From NCBI GenBank assembly GCA_034411955.1, contig DAOUMF010000175.1, positions 1-12,278 of the forward strand: a stretch of DNA of 12,278 nt. Direction: 5' to 3'. Position numbers and translations under genes: made by a program. This document shows positions 1 to 7,745 of the stretch, in pieces (positions within the stretch are counted from its first letter, which is position 1; every line of letters starts with the position of its first letter). The notes under the pieces are model-generated. The model was not told the DNA's origin and did not search any database. It saw only the letters and a program-made list of their open reading frames with translations. The stretch is from DAOUMF01 sp034411955. Lineage in GTDB: Bacteria; Chloroflexota; Dehalococcoidia; SM23-28-2; RBG-16-64-32.

Positions 1-1
1 C

Positions 2-661
2 CTGCCCCTCTGCCAGGACACCGGCACCACCGTCGTCTTCCTGGAGGTGGGCCAGGACGCCCACATCGTCGGCGGCACGCTCGCCGACGCCATCCGCGAT
101 GGCGTGGCCACCGGCTACACCGAGGGCCTCCTGCGCGCCTCCATGGTGGAGCGACCGTTCTCCGCCCGCGTCAACACCAAGAACAACACGCCTCCTGTCG
201 TTCACACGGAGATCGTCCCCGGCGACCGGCTTCGTATCATGGTCCTGCCCAAGGGCGGCGGCTGCGAGAACATGTCCCGCCTGGCCATGATGCTCCCCGC
301 CGCCGGCAAGGCCGGCGTCACGGAGTTCGTCCTCAAGGCCGTGGAGGAGTCCGGCGGCAACCCCTGCCCGCCCGTCATCGGCGGCGTTGGCATTGGCGGC
401 ACCGCCGAGCACTGCGCGTACCTGGCCAAGCGGGCTCTCACCCGCAAGGTGGGCGAGCCCAACCCGGACCCGGAGGTGGCGGAGTTTGAGGCGGATCTGC
501 TGGAGAAGGTGAACGCCCTCGGCCTGGGCCCCCAGGCCGTCGGTGGCCGTACCACCGCCCTGGCCGTCCACATCGAGACCTACCCCGCGCACATAACCGC
601 CCTGCCTGTGGCCGTCAACCTCCAGTGTCACTCGGCCCGTCTCAAGGAGGCGGTGCTGTGA
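2..661 (+). CDS. Class I fumarate hydratase, alpha (N-terminal) subunit, 5'-truncated by the window edge
   Basis: This subunit pairs with the beta subunit to hydrate fumarate to malate in the TCA cycle, using an oxygen-sensitive [4Fe-4S] cluster. The reading frame is open from base 2, so the true start lies outside; 219 residues are visible and roughly the first 50-60 are missing by comparison with the family. Seen: LPLCQDTGT at the left edge (the PxCQDTG signature), PKGGGCEN at visible residues 84-91, NPCPP followed by GVGIGGT, and NLQCHSAR near the C-terminus. Cys4, Cys122 and Cys209 of the visible part match the spacing of the three cluster ligands in class I fumarases, which is my inference. 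Cys88, in GGGCEN, is often Ser in relatives. The beta gene follows after 38 bp. Tartrate dehydratase is a homologous alternative; proximity to the sdh genes favours fumarase. Confidence 0.93.
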   Translation: MPLCQDTGTTVVFLEVGQDAHIVGGTLADAIRDGVATGYTEGLLRASMVERPFSARVNTKNNTPPVVHTEIVPGDRLRIMVLPKGGGCENMSRLAMMLPAAGKAGVTEFVLKAVEESGGNPCPPVIGGVGIGGTAEHCAYLAKRALTRKVGEPNPDPEVAEFEADLLEKVNALGLGPQAVGGRTTALAVHIETYPAHITALPVAVNLQCHSARLKEAVL

Positions 662-699
662 GCGCCAGGATCGTCGGCGACGCAGAGAAGGAGTGACGA

Positions 700-1269
700 A
701 TGGCAGAACACCGCATCCAGTTACCCCTGACGGAAGAGAGCGTGGAGCTGCTCCGTGCGGGGGACTACGTCTACCTCACCGGCGCCATCTACACCGCCCG
801 TGACTCCGCCCACCGCCGCATGGTGGAGGCGCTGTCCAAGGGCGAGTCGCTCCCCCTAGACATCCGCGGCCAGGTGATCTACTACGTCGGCCCCACTCCG
901 GCCAAGCCCGGGGCGGTCATCGGCTCCGCCGGGCCCACCACTTCCATCCGCATGGACCCGTACACGCCGACGATGCTGGAAGCTGGCCTCAAGGGCATCA
1001 TCGGCAAGGGGGGTCGTGGCCCCAAGGTTCGGGAAGCGCTCCAGAAGCACCGCGCCGTCTACTTCATTTCCGTCGGCGGCGCCGGCGCTCTCCTATCCAA
1101 GCAGATCCGCAGTGTCGAGGTCGTCGCCTTCGAGGAGCTGGGCACGGAGGCGATCCGGCGGCTGGAGGTGGAGGAGTTCCCCGTAGTGGTCTGCAACGAC
1201 ATCCACGGGGGCGACCTGCTGCAGCAGGGCAAGGCGCAGTGGCGGCAGCCGGAGGTGCTGGAGCGCTAG
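700..1269 (+). CDS. Class I fumarate hydratase, beta (C-terminal) subunit
   Basis: The protein has 189 residues, the usual size for the separate beta chain of two-subunit class I fumarases and tartrate dehydratases. It supplies the swivelling C-terminal domain that closes the active site over the alpha-subunit cluster. Seen: YVGPTPAKPG at residues 62-71, then GSAGPTTSIRMD at 75-86 and IIGKGG at 100-105, the hallmark motifs of this domain. The stretch YFISVGGAGALL at 121-132 is also typical. The start is an ATG with a good ribosome site, AAGGAG, about 7 nt upstream. The gene is almost certainly co-transcribed with the alpha gene. Downstream, 135 bp separate it from the lipoprotein gene; that gap has a 5-bp stem (CTCAG/CTGAG) but no T tract, so I call no terminator. 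Confidence 0.95.
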   Translation: MAEHRIQLPLTEESVELLRAGDYVYLTGAIYTARDSAHRRMVEALSKGESLPLDIRGQVIYYVGPTPAKPGAVIGSAGPTTSIRMDPYTPTMLEAGLKGIIGKGGRGPKVREALQKHRAVYFISVGGAGALLSKQIRSVEVVAFEELGTEAIRRLEVEEFPVVVCNDIHGGDLLQQGKAQWRQPEVLER

Positions 1270-1404
1270 GGAAGACGGCAAACGCCACCTCAGGCCGCTG
1301 AGCCGCAGCGACGGCGCAATATCGTAGCTTGTCCCGACCACCGGGCGGGCCGGGAACGACTGTAACGTTTCACTGACCCCGGCGTTCTCTGTAAGTGAGC
1401 TGCC

Positions 1405-2745
1405 ATGCGCGCACTGAGAGTCCTCAAGGGCCTGTTTCCGACACCGCACGTCACAGCCGTCGTCCTGCTGGCGCTGACGGCTCTGCTCGCCGCCTGCAAA
1501 GGCGACTCTGAACCCCTACCTCCGCTTACCCCCTTCGACCCCGCCCTCATGGAACGCGTGCATGAGATCCGCGACCGCGCCGTGGAGGTTCGCGGCCTGG
1601 CGGCGTACAAGGAGGTGCAGGAGGGGTGGTTCGACAAGGAGACGCTGCTGGCCTACAACGAAAAGGATGCGGAGGCGGCGCGGGAAGAGCTAGGAGCCCA
1701 GTTGGAGGCCTGGAACATCGCCTGGCGGCTCCTGCACCTCATGGGCCCCAAGGATGACCTCCTGGACGCCTCCACCACCCTTGAGGGAGACGTCGTTGGC
1801 CGCTATTACGCTTCCGCCAACAAGCTGGCTCTGATCTTCAGCGGTGAAAAGATAACCCCAGAGGACGAACTCATCCTGGTGCATGAATACGTTCACAGCT
1901 TCCAGGACGGCCGCTGGGACATTGAGAAACTGAACAAGTGGGTGGAAAAGGATGACGACGAGAACTCCAGCTCCGAGTTCGCCACGACCATCGACTGCCT
2001 CAAGGAAGGCGACGCGATGCTGGCCATGTTCCACTACGCGCGAGAGGTGTACGGGCCCGACTGGCGCGACCAGGTCTACGGCCAGGAAGCGGAGAATCCG
2101 GAGCCTGAGCCCGAAGAGGAGCTGCCGTCAGCTCTGAAACGCTACTTCTACTTCAACTACAATGAGTGCGTCCTCTTTGTCGATGCTATCTACGATTGGG
2201 GCGGCTGGGAGGCCGTAAACGAGCTCTACGACGATCCGCCCCGCTCCACAGAAGCCATTCTCCACCCGGACCGCTACCTCGCTGATAGGGACATAGGCTC
2301 CATCGTGCCCCTGCCGGCGCTCCATGAAGAGCTGAGCGGCTGGCAGCGGCTCTCCCTGCTCCCCTTCGGCGAGTTCGACGTGCTCGTCTACCTGGACACC
2401 ATCTTGGAGGACGAGACGGCGGCTGCGGCCGCTTCCACCGGCTGGGACGGCGGCCGCTTGGCCGTGTACACCAAGGAGGATGACGGCGGCGATCAGCAGG
2501 TCCTCGTTCACATAGGGCTGGCCTTCGATACCGAGGCCGACCTCGATGAGTTCCTGCGCGCCTTCAAGGACGTACTGGCCAAGATCGCGACCAGCCGGGA
2601 GAGCGGCCACAACGATGTGGGCTGGACGGAGAACGCTGCCTTTGGGCAGGCCTGGTGGGATCGGCACTTCCGCCGCTTCGACCTGCTGGTCGGGAACGAC
2701 CAAGAGGCGCTGGAAAGCGCCGCAGTCGCCGCCCGAGGCTCCTAG
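1405..2745 (+). CDS. Putative secreted lipoprotein with an HExxH zinc-peptidase motif
   Basis: The protein has 446 residues and no exact function I can name. The N-terminus is a lipoprotein signal: basic residues (MRALRVLKG), a hydrophobic stretch at 15-30 and a lipobox LLAAC ending at Cys31. The mature protein would therefore be anchored outside the cytoplasmic membrane. Residues 160-164 are HEYVH in LILVHEYVHSFQDG, the consensus of zinc metallopeptidases, and LKEGDAMLAMF at 199-209 offers Glu201 as a third zinc ligand, as in gluzincins. This HExxHxxQD...EGDA pattern resembles a family of uncharacterised surface proteins in Chloroflexota and haloarchaea (from memory). The segment STEAILHP at 281-288 also looks family-typical, and residues 228-241 are rich in Glu and Pro. 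The ATG has only a weak ribosome site (AAGTGAG). It converges with sdhB across 70 bp. Protease activity is inferred from the motif alone. Confidence 0.8.
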   Translation: MRALRVLKGLFPTPHVTAVVLLALTALLAACKGDSEPLPPLTPFDPALMERVHEIRDRAVEVRGLAAYKEVQEGWFDKETLLAYNEKDAEAAREELGAQLEAWNIAWRLLHLMGPKDDLLDASTTLEGDVVGRYYASANKLALIFSGEKITPEDELILVHEYVHSFQDGRWDIEKLNKWVEKDDDENSSSEFATTIDCLKEGDAMLAMFHYAREVYGPDWRDQVYGQEAENPEPEPEEELPSALKRYFYFNYNECVLFVDAIYDWGGWEAVNELYDDPPRSTEAILHPDRYLADRDIGSIVPLPALHEELSGWQRLSLLPFGEFDVLVYLDTILEDETAAAAASTGWDGGRLAVYTKEDDGGDQQVLVHIGLAFDTEADLDEFLRAFKDVLAKIATSRESGHNDVGWTENAAFGQAWWDRHFRRFDLLVGNDQEALESAAVAARGS

Positions 2746-2815
2746 AAGCTGCGATTTCCCGAGGAGTGCTCTAGCGCCGCCCGACCCTAACGCCGCCTGC
2801 CGTCGTCGGCCAGCG

Positions 2816-3559
2816 TCACTTGCCGAACAGCTTGCGGAGTATCCATCGAACGGGATCGTAGTAGCGGTCCGCCACCCTCTCCTTGACAGGGATGATGGCG
2901 TTGTCGGTTATGTGGATCTCCTCCGGGCAGACCTCGGTGCAGCACTTCGTGATGTTGCAGTACGCTATCCCAGCCTCCTCGCGGCTCAGCTCGCTGTGGT
3001 CGTTTGTGTCCAGCGGGTGCATCGAGAGCTCGGCGAGGCGGAGGAAGAAGCGCGGCCCGAAAAAGTACGCCTTGTTTTCCGGGTGATCCCGGATGACGTG
3101 GCAGACGTTCTGGCAGAGGAAGCACTCAATGCACTTGCGGAACTCCTGGCCGCGCTCGACGTCCACCTGCTGCATGCGATAGATGCCGTCGGGCCCCACC
3201 GGGCTCGGATTGAAGAGCGGGATCCTCTTCGCCACTTCGAAGTTGAAGGAGACGTCTGTCACAAGGTCCTTGATTAGGGGGAACGTCTTTACCGGGGCCA
3301 CTGTTATCGCCTCCCCGGGCTCGAAGAGGCTCATCCGCTGCATGCACATGAGGGACGGCTTCCCGTTGACCTCAGCGCTGCAGGAGCCGCACTTCCCCGC
3401 CTTGCAGTTCCAGCGAATCGCGAGGTCGTTCGCCTGGGTCGCCTGGATCTTGTGAATCACGTCTAGGACGACGTTGCCTTCTTCGACCTCCACCGGATAG
3501 TCGACAAAGACGCCGCCGCTATCGTCGCCACGAAACACGCGCATAGTCACTTCAGGCAC
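2816..3559 (-). CDS. sdhB: Succinate dehydrogenase (Sdh1-type) iron-sulfur subunit
   Basis: SdhB carries electrons from the SdhA flavin to the membrane anchor through three Fe-S clusters. Numbered from the chosen GTG start (247 residues), the plant-type [2Fe-2S] ligands are Cys52, Cys57, Cys60 and Cys72 (CKAGKCGSC). The CIECFLCQNVC block gives Cys143, 146, 149 and 153. Cys201, Cys207 and Cys211 follow the C-x5-C-x3-C-P pattern, so [4Fe-4S] and [3Fe-4S] clusters are expected. Cys206 is an extra cysteine next to Cys207. Start choice: GTG at 3559 has GAGGAGG nine bases upstream and overlaps the sdhA end by 8 bp. An internal ATG at 3544 (MRVFRGDD) is the alternative but has no ribosome site at normal distance. 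The length matches the mycobacterial Sdh1 iron-sulfur subunit (about 248). It is last in the sdhC-sdhA-sdhB operon. Confidence 0.95.
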   Translation of the reverse strand: MPEVTMRVFRGDDSGGVFVDYPVEVEEGNVVLDVIHKIQATQANDLAIRWNCKAGKCGSCSAEVNGKPSLMCMQRMSLFEPGEAITVAPVKTFPLIKDLVTDVSFNFEVAKRIPLFNPSPVGPDGIYRMQQVDVERGQEFRKCIECFLCQNVCHVIRDHPENKAYFFGPRFFLRLAELSMHPLDTNDHSELSREEAGIAYCNITKCCTEVCPEEIHITDNAIIPVKERVADRYYDPVRWILRKLFGK

Positions 3560-5360
3560 TTGTGGGGGCCTCCTCAAACAACTGCCGTAGCTCTTTCGGC
3601 ATCTCCGAAAGCGGCTCCTGCGATACCTGCGGCTCTCCATCGGGGCCCATGCGGACCACCATGTTCACCTTGCCGAGCTCGGGGCTGGCCTCCGGGTAGT
3701 CGTCACGGGTCTGCGCGCCCCGGCTCTCCTTGCGCTCCTGCGCGGCCAGCGTTATCGCTTCCGAGACGGTCAGCAGCGAGCGCAGGTCCAGCGCCAGGTG
3801 CCAGCCCGGGTTGTACTGTTTGTTGCCCTCGACGCCGGTGCGTCGCGCCCGTTCCTTTAGGGACTGGAGCTTCCCGATCGCCTCTTCCAGCTCTGAGCCC
3901 GTGCGGATGATGCCGACCAGATCCTGCATCGTGTCCTGGAGCTCCTGCTGGAGCGTGTACGGGTTCTCCTCACCGCTACGCTCGAAGGGGGCCATCATGT
4001 CGGCGGTGTACTCTGCCACCTCGGCGGAGTTGACGGAGGGGGTTTCGCTGAGGCCCTTGGCGTATTCGGCAGCCGCCTTGCCGGACCTCTGCCCGAACAC
4101 CAGGAGGTCGGAAAGCGAGTTGCCGCCGAGGCGGTTGGCGCCGTGCATACCGGCGGCGCACTCGCCGGCCGCGAACAGGCCGGGCACAGTGGCCGCCGCC
4201 GTCTCAGCGTCGACGCGTACACCGCCCATCATGTAGTGACACGTCGGCCCCACCTCCATGGGCGTCGTCGTTATGTCGACATCTGCCAGCTTCTTGAACT
4301 GGTGGTACATGCTGGGCAAAGTGCGTTTGATGTCGTCAGTGGAGCGCCGGGTGGCGATGTCCAGGAAAACGCCGCCGTGAGGGCTACCCCGTTCCGCTTT
4401 GACCTCAGCGTTGATCGCCCGTGCCACCTCGTCGCGCGGCAGGAGGTCCGGCGTCCGGCGGTTATTCATCTTGTCTGCGAACCAGCGGTCCGCCTCCTCC
4501 TCCGTCTCCGCGGTTTCGGCCCTGAAGTAGTCCGAGATGTAGTTGAACATGAAGCGTGCGCCTTCGGAGTTCCTGAGCACGCCACCTTCTCCCCGCACGC
4601 CCTCCGTGACCAGGATGCCCCTCACACTGGGGGGCCACACCATCCCCGTGGGGTGGAACTGAATGAACTCCATATCGATGAGATCCGCTCCTGCCCAGTA
4701 GGCCAACGAGTGGCCGTCGCCGGTGTACTCCCAGGAGTTGGAGGTGACCTTGTACGCTTTCCCGATCCCGCCGGTGGCCAGCACCACTGCCTTCGCGTTG
4801 AACAGGATGAGGTCGCCGTTCTCGCGCCAGTAGCCCAGAGCACCGGAGATGCGGTCGCCGTCTTTGAGCAGACGCGAGATCGTGCACTCCATATACACGT
4901 CTATCCCCTGGTGGACGGCGTGCTGCTGGAGCGTGCGGATGATCTCCAGGCCTGTGCGGTCGCCGACGTGGGCAAGACGGTCGTAGCGGTGGCCGCCGAA
5001 CGGGCGCTGCGACATGCGGCCGTCCGGGATGCGATCGAACAGGGCGCCCCAGCGCTCGAGCTCCAGCACCCTCTCTGGCGACTCCTGGGCGTGGATCTGG
5101 GCCATCCGCCAGTTGCTGAGCATCTTGCCCCCGCGCATCGTGTCGCGGAAGTGGACCTTCCAGTTGTCGTCCGGATAGAGGTTGCCCAGGGCAGCAGCGA
5201 TGCCACCCTCGGCCATCACCGTGTGGGCCTTGCCCAGGAGCGACTTGCATACGAGGGCCGTGCGCGCGCCCATCGCGGACGCCTCTATGGCGGCGCGCAG
5301 ACCGGCACCACCTGCCCCTATCACTAGTACGTCGTATTCGTGCGTCTCGTAGTCAGACAC
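3552..5360 (-). CDS. sdhA: Succinate dehydrogenase (Sdh1-type) flavoprotein subunit
   Basis: This 602-residue catalytic subunit oxidises succinate to fumarate (or the reverse) on covalent FAD, on the cytoplasmic face. Seen: dinucleotide-binding GAGGAG at 15-20; His46 in KAHTVMAEGG, the expected site of covalent FAD attachment; FHPTG at 236-240; TEGVRGEGG at 252-260; LLPRD with Arg309 as the likely proton-transfer residue; His375 in CHYMMGG; and Arg409 in ANRLGGNSLSD. The segment ETEEEADRWF followed by NNRRTPDLLPRD, and SPHGGVFLD, closely recall the mycobacterial Sdh1 flavoprotein rather than E. coli SdhA. The start is GTG with AAGGA six bases upstream; the sdhC stop lies 15 bp before it. Fumarate reductase activity is possible, as the two cannot be told apart by sequence alone. 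Confidence 0.96.
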   Translation of the reverse strand: MSDYETHEYDVLVIGAGGAGLRAAIEASAMGARTALVCKSLLGKAHTVMAEGGIAAALGNLYPDDNWKVHFRDTMRGGKMLSNWRMAQIHAQESPERVLELERWGALFDRIPDGRMSQRPFGGHRYDRLAHVGDRTGLEIIRTLQQHAVHQGIDVYMECTISRLLKDGDRISGALGYWRENGDLILFNAKAVVLATGGIGKAYKVTSNSWEYTGDGHSLAYWAGADLIDMEFIQFHPTGMVWPPSVRGILVTEGVRGEGGVLRNSEGARFMFNYISDYFRAETAETEEEADRWFADKMNNRRTPDLLPRDEVARAINAEVKAERGSPHGGVFLDIATRRSTDDIKRTLPSMYHQFKKLADVDITTTPMEVGPTCHYMMGGVRVDAETAAATVPGLFAAGECAAGMHGANRLGGNSLSDLLVFGQRSGKAAAEYAKGLSETPSVNSAEVAEYTADMMAPFERSGEENPYTLQQELQDTMQDLVGIIRTGSELEEAIGKLQSLKERARRTGVEGNKQYNPGWHLALDLRSLLTVSEAITLAAQERKESRGAQTRDDYPEASPELGKVNMVVRMGPDGEPQVSQEPLSEMPKELRQLFEEAPTSA

Positions 5361-5375
5361 TGGCTATCCTTCCCC

Positions 5376-6179
5376 CTAGAACCCGCTCCACGTGTTCGGG
5401 TCGGTGATGTGACCGTTGGCCACCAGTCGGATGTAGAGGTCAGTGGCGACCACTCCGAAGAGGCTCACCCAGGCCCAGGTGCGGTGCTGCTCGTTCCACG
5501 CTGTGACGCGGTCCCAGACTCGTTTGCGGGTTCGTGACCAGGGGGAGCAGCTGAAGCAGTTCAACCCTCCGCCTACTAGGTGCCGTACCGAGTGACAGGA
5601 GAACGTGTACATCATCAGGAGGAAGGCGTTGACCACCAGGAACACCGATCCCAGTCCGATGCCCCAGCCGGTCTCGACGGCGACGCCATCGATGATCTCT
5701 TCGCCGTTGTAGAAGCCCCTGATGGCCCCGATCCAGAGCAACGGCACGAATACGAGCGCTACGTACATGAAGAAGCGGTGTGCGTTCTGAAGGATCAGGG
5801 GGAGGCGGTCCTCGCCGCTGTACTTCTTGGAGAAATCGCCCACGGCGCAGGCTGGCGGGCTGAGGAAATAGGATCGGTAGTAGGACCGCCGATAGTAGTA
5901 GCAGGTGGCGCGGAACCCCACCGGACCCCAGATGGCGAAGAACGCTGGCGAAAGCCAGAACGCGTTAAACGCCCCGTGCAGCTTGGGCTCGTACACCGGC
6001 GAGAGGTATGGCCCGATCTCGAACTGCCACTCATCCAGGAACGCGCTCACCGCCAGCCAGCCGAAGAAGATGCTCAGCCCAATGAAGACCGCAACCGGCT
6101 CCACCCACCAGCGGTCTTTGCGAAGGGTGTCCAGAAAGCCGAGTTTGTGTGGAGGGCGGAGCGCCTGCGCCTGAGCCAT
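5376..6179 (-). CDS. sdhC: Sdh1-type (type F) complex II membrane anchor, probable Rieske-type Fe-S binder
   Basis: This is a 267-residue integral membrane protein, first gene of the sdh operon. About five hydrophobic segments are visible: roughly 26-48, 71-92, 136-155, 172-193 and 235-253. It does not look like the short haem-binding SdhC or SdhD chains. It resembles the single anchor of mycobacterial Sdh1 in length, gene order (anchor, flavoprotein, iron-sulfur) and motifs: TCYYYRRSYYRS with Cys93, SPPACAV with Cys111, LILQNAHRF with His134, and SCHSVRH with Cys195, His196 and His200, followed by Cys208 and Cys211. The M. smegmatis Sdh1 structure shows a Rieske-type [2Fe-2S] cluster inside the membrane part of this subunit and a quinone site. 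That these Cys/His residues hold such a cluster here is inference; which ones do so I cannot tell. The ATG start has GGAGG five bases upstream. Confidence 0.9.
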   Translation of the reverse strand: MAQAQALRPPHKLGFLDTLRKDRWWVEPVAVFIGLSIFFGWLAVSAFLDEWQFEIGPYLSPVYEPKLHGAFNAFWLSPAFFAIWGPVGFRATCYYYRRSYYRSYFLSPPACAVGDFSKKYSGEDRLPLILQNAHRFFMYVALVFVPLLWIGAIRGFYNGEEIIDGVAVETGWGIGLGSVFLVVNAFLLMMYTFSCHSVRHLVGGGLNCFSCSPWSRTRKRVWDRVTAWNEQHRTWAWVSLFGVVATDLYIRLVANGHITDPNTWSGF

Positions 6180-6218
6180 CAGTACCTCCGGTCGACTGTA
6201 GCCCGCAAACCGACGCTC

Positions 6219-6248
6219 ATTCTAACAGGCAGGCTGTGCTTCATTCAA
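6219..6248 (-). promoter_or_regulatory. Candidate sigma-70-type promoter of the sdhCAB operon
   Basis: Read on the - strand, TTGAAT (6248-6243) and TAGAAT (6224-6219) are separated by 18 bp. They match the -35 and -10 consensus at four and five of six positions. The -35 box overlaps the last codons of the Nudix gene. Transcription from here would give a leader of about 30 nt holding the GGAGG of sdhC. This suggests that complex II can be expressed apart from the nadK-Nudix genes upstream. No start-site data are available. Confidence 0.45.
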
Positions 6249-6795
6249 TAGTGAAATCGGTCACTTTTTCCCGCGTCCACATCAAAGCGATGATGCTCTT
6301 GCTGTCCCGTATCTCTCCCTGGCGCACCAGGCGCAGCGCCTCCACCAGGGGAAGCCGCACCACGGCGATCTCCTCGTCCGGATCCGGGCGTGCCCGCACG
6401 GGCCGGAGCTCGGTGGCCAGGAAGACATGCATGAACTCGCTGCAGAACCCCGGCGACGCGTAGAAACCGCCCAGCCGCTCCAGACGGCCGGCCCGCTGGC
6501 CGCATTCTTCGCCCAGCTCTCGTTGCGCCGCCTCCTCGCTACTCTCAGCCGCATCCACGCCCCCGGCCGGCACCTCCAGCAGCGTCTGGTCGGCCGGCAG
6601 ACGGTATTGCCTGACCAGCAGCACATCCCCCCCTTCCAGAAGCGGCACGATGACCACCACATCTCCGTGTTCCACCACCTCGCGAGTTGCCTTCCGGCCC
6701 CCCGTCAGCTCCACGGTGTCCACGCGCAGGTTTACCACCCGCCCCTCGTACAGGCGGCGGCTCTCTACGACTCGCTCCGGTGAGGATTCCGACAA
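6241..6795 (-). CDS. Nudix hydrolase, ADP-ribose pyrophosphatase type
   Basis: The protein has 184 residues. The Nudix box runs from Gly78 to Gln100 (GGVDAAE, then REL and EECG) and fits GX5EX7REUXEEXGU except that the last hydrophobic position is Gln. Glu93, Glu96 and Glu97 would bind the metal ions. About 16 residues after the box comes YASPGF with Pro115, the feature that marks ADP-ribose pyrophosphatases, followed by EFMHVFLA. The expected reaction is ADP-ribose to AMP plus ribose 5-phosphate, which clears a breakdown product of NAD. The only start before the conserved YEGRV is TTG at 6795, with a poor ribosome site (GGAAG almost touching it), so the N-terminus is uncertain. The gene follows nadK by 30 bp in the same reading frame, so translational coupling is likely. 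Substrate choice is inferred from the motif. Confidence 0.88.
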   Translation of the reverse strand: MSESSPERVVESRRLYEGRVVNLRVDTVELTGGRKATREVVEHGDVVVIVPLLEGGDVLLVRQYRLPADQTLLEVPAGGVDAAESSEEAAQRELGEECGQRAGRLERLGGFYASPGFCSEFMHVFLATELRPVRARPDPDEEIAVVRLPLVEALRLVRQGEIRDSKSIIALMWTREKVTDFTIE

Positions 6796-6825
6796 CTTCC
6801 GGCTCTGAGGCGGGCCGTCAGCCCC

Positions 6826-7704
6826 CTACTTGGCTTCGCCGCCCCCCTGCTCGAACAGCTCCGGGAACTCGGCGGGGTTCATCCCCCGCAGCCACTCCAG
6901 CCGCTCGGCGAGGATGTGGTAGTAGTGTGATGGCTCCGACAGCCGCAGGAATCGGGCCACGTGGGGGCTGCGGCAGACGGAGACCGCGTCTCCGGTGCCC
7001 AGATCCCGGTTCACCTGTCCGTCGATGCTGACGGTGGCGCCCTCCTCTGTGCTCACTACCAGGTCCACGACGGCATCCCGGGGAAGCACTAGGGTCCGCG
7101 CCGGGGCGAGGTGAGGCGCTACCGGCGTCACCACTATGTCCTGCGACTCCGGATGGAGGATGGGGCCCCGCGCGGAAAGGGAATAGCCGGTGCTGCCGGT
7201 GGCCGTGGCCACGATGAGGGCGTCGCTGCGGTAGAGGGCCAGCCGGTGGCTGTCCACGGACACATCGAGATAGACGGGCCGTCCCGCTGTGGAGCGACCG
7301 ACGACGACATCGTTGAGGGCATGGAAGGTCTGGCCCCAGGCTGGCACTCGGGCCTGGAGCATCGCTCGCTCCTCCACTCGGCCTCCGCCTTTCAGCACCT
7401 GGGGCAGCCTGTCTATCAGCTCTGTGGGCCCGATCTCGGCCAGGAAGCCCAGGTGCCCCATGTTCACCCCCAGGATGGGCACCGTGTGAGGGACCACCGC
7501 CCGCGCCGCCCACAGCATGGAGCCGTCGCCGCCCAGGCAGACAACGAGGTCGGTTCCTTCGACCTTTTGCTGGGCGGCGTGGTCGTCCCAGTTGGACGTC
7601 TGCCAGACCTCGTCCACCTCCTTGCGGAGGGCGTCCTGCAGGCTCTCCACCAGCTTCTTGGCCCCGCTCCAGCGGGGGGCGATGAAGATGCCGACCTTCC
7701 GCAT
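6826..7704 (-). CDS. nadK: NAD kinase
   Basis: This enzyme phosphorylates NAD to NADP in the cytoplasm and has 292 residues, normal for the bacterial enzyme. Motifs seen: LGGDGSML with the GGDG core at 58-61 (Asp60 expected to be catalytic), NMGHLGFL at 81-88, ALNDVVV at 129-135 (usually NE, here ND), TATGSTGYSLSARGP at 167-181 (usually SAGGP, here SARGP) and SIDGQ at 226-230. The start is ATG with GAGAGG four bases upstream. The leader carries a perfect inverted repeat at 7746-7768. tlyA lies upstream on the same strand, a pairing common in Gram-positive and Chloroflexota genomes, but here 441 bp separate them, so nadK probably has its own promoter. Confidence 0.95.
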   Translation of the reverse strand: MRKVGIFIAPRWSGAKKLVESLQDALRKEVDEVWQTSNWDDHAAQQKVEGTDLVVCLGGDGSMLWAARAVVPHTVPILGVNMGHLGFLAEIGPTELIDRLPQVLKGGGRVEERAMLQARVPAWGQTFHALNDVVVGRSTAGRPVYLDVSVDSHRLALYRSDALIVATATGSTGYSLSARGPILHPESQDIVVTPVAPHLAPARTLVLPRDAVVDLVVSTEEGATVSIDGQVNRDLGTGDAVSVCRSPHVARFLRLSEPSHYYHILAERLEWLRGMNPAEFPELFEQGGGEAK

Positions 7705-7745
7705 CGATCCTCTCAGGCCCTTTCAGATCTGACAGCGCACCACAG

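Noticed and set aside
2794..2816. Hairpin CTGCCG/CGGCCAG between the lipoprotein gene and sdhB
   Set aside because: The stem needs a bulge and no T run follows on either strand, so a terminator call is not supported.
2546..3277. 243-codon + strand frame running from the lipoprotein gene into sdhB
   Set aside because: It spans the end of one real gene and the antisense of another, with no coherent protein features.
3559..3640. N-terminal extension of sdhB to an ATG at 3640
   Set aside because: The added residues are Arg/Ser-rich, overlap sdhA by 89 bp and are absent from the family; GTG 3559 has the proper ribosome site.
4143..5327. 394-codon open frame on the + strand
   Set aside because: It lies wholly opposite sdhA, whose protein is complete and conserved. 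Long antisense frames are expected in GC-rich genes, and the translation has no recognisable motif.
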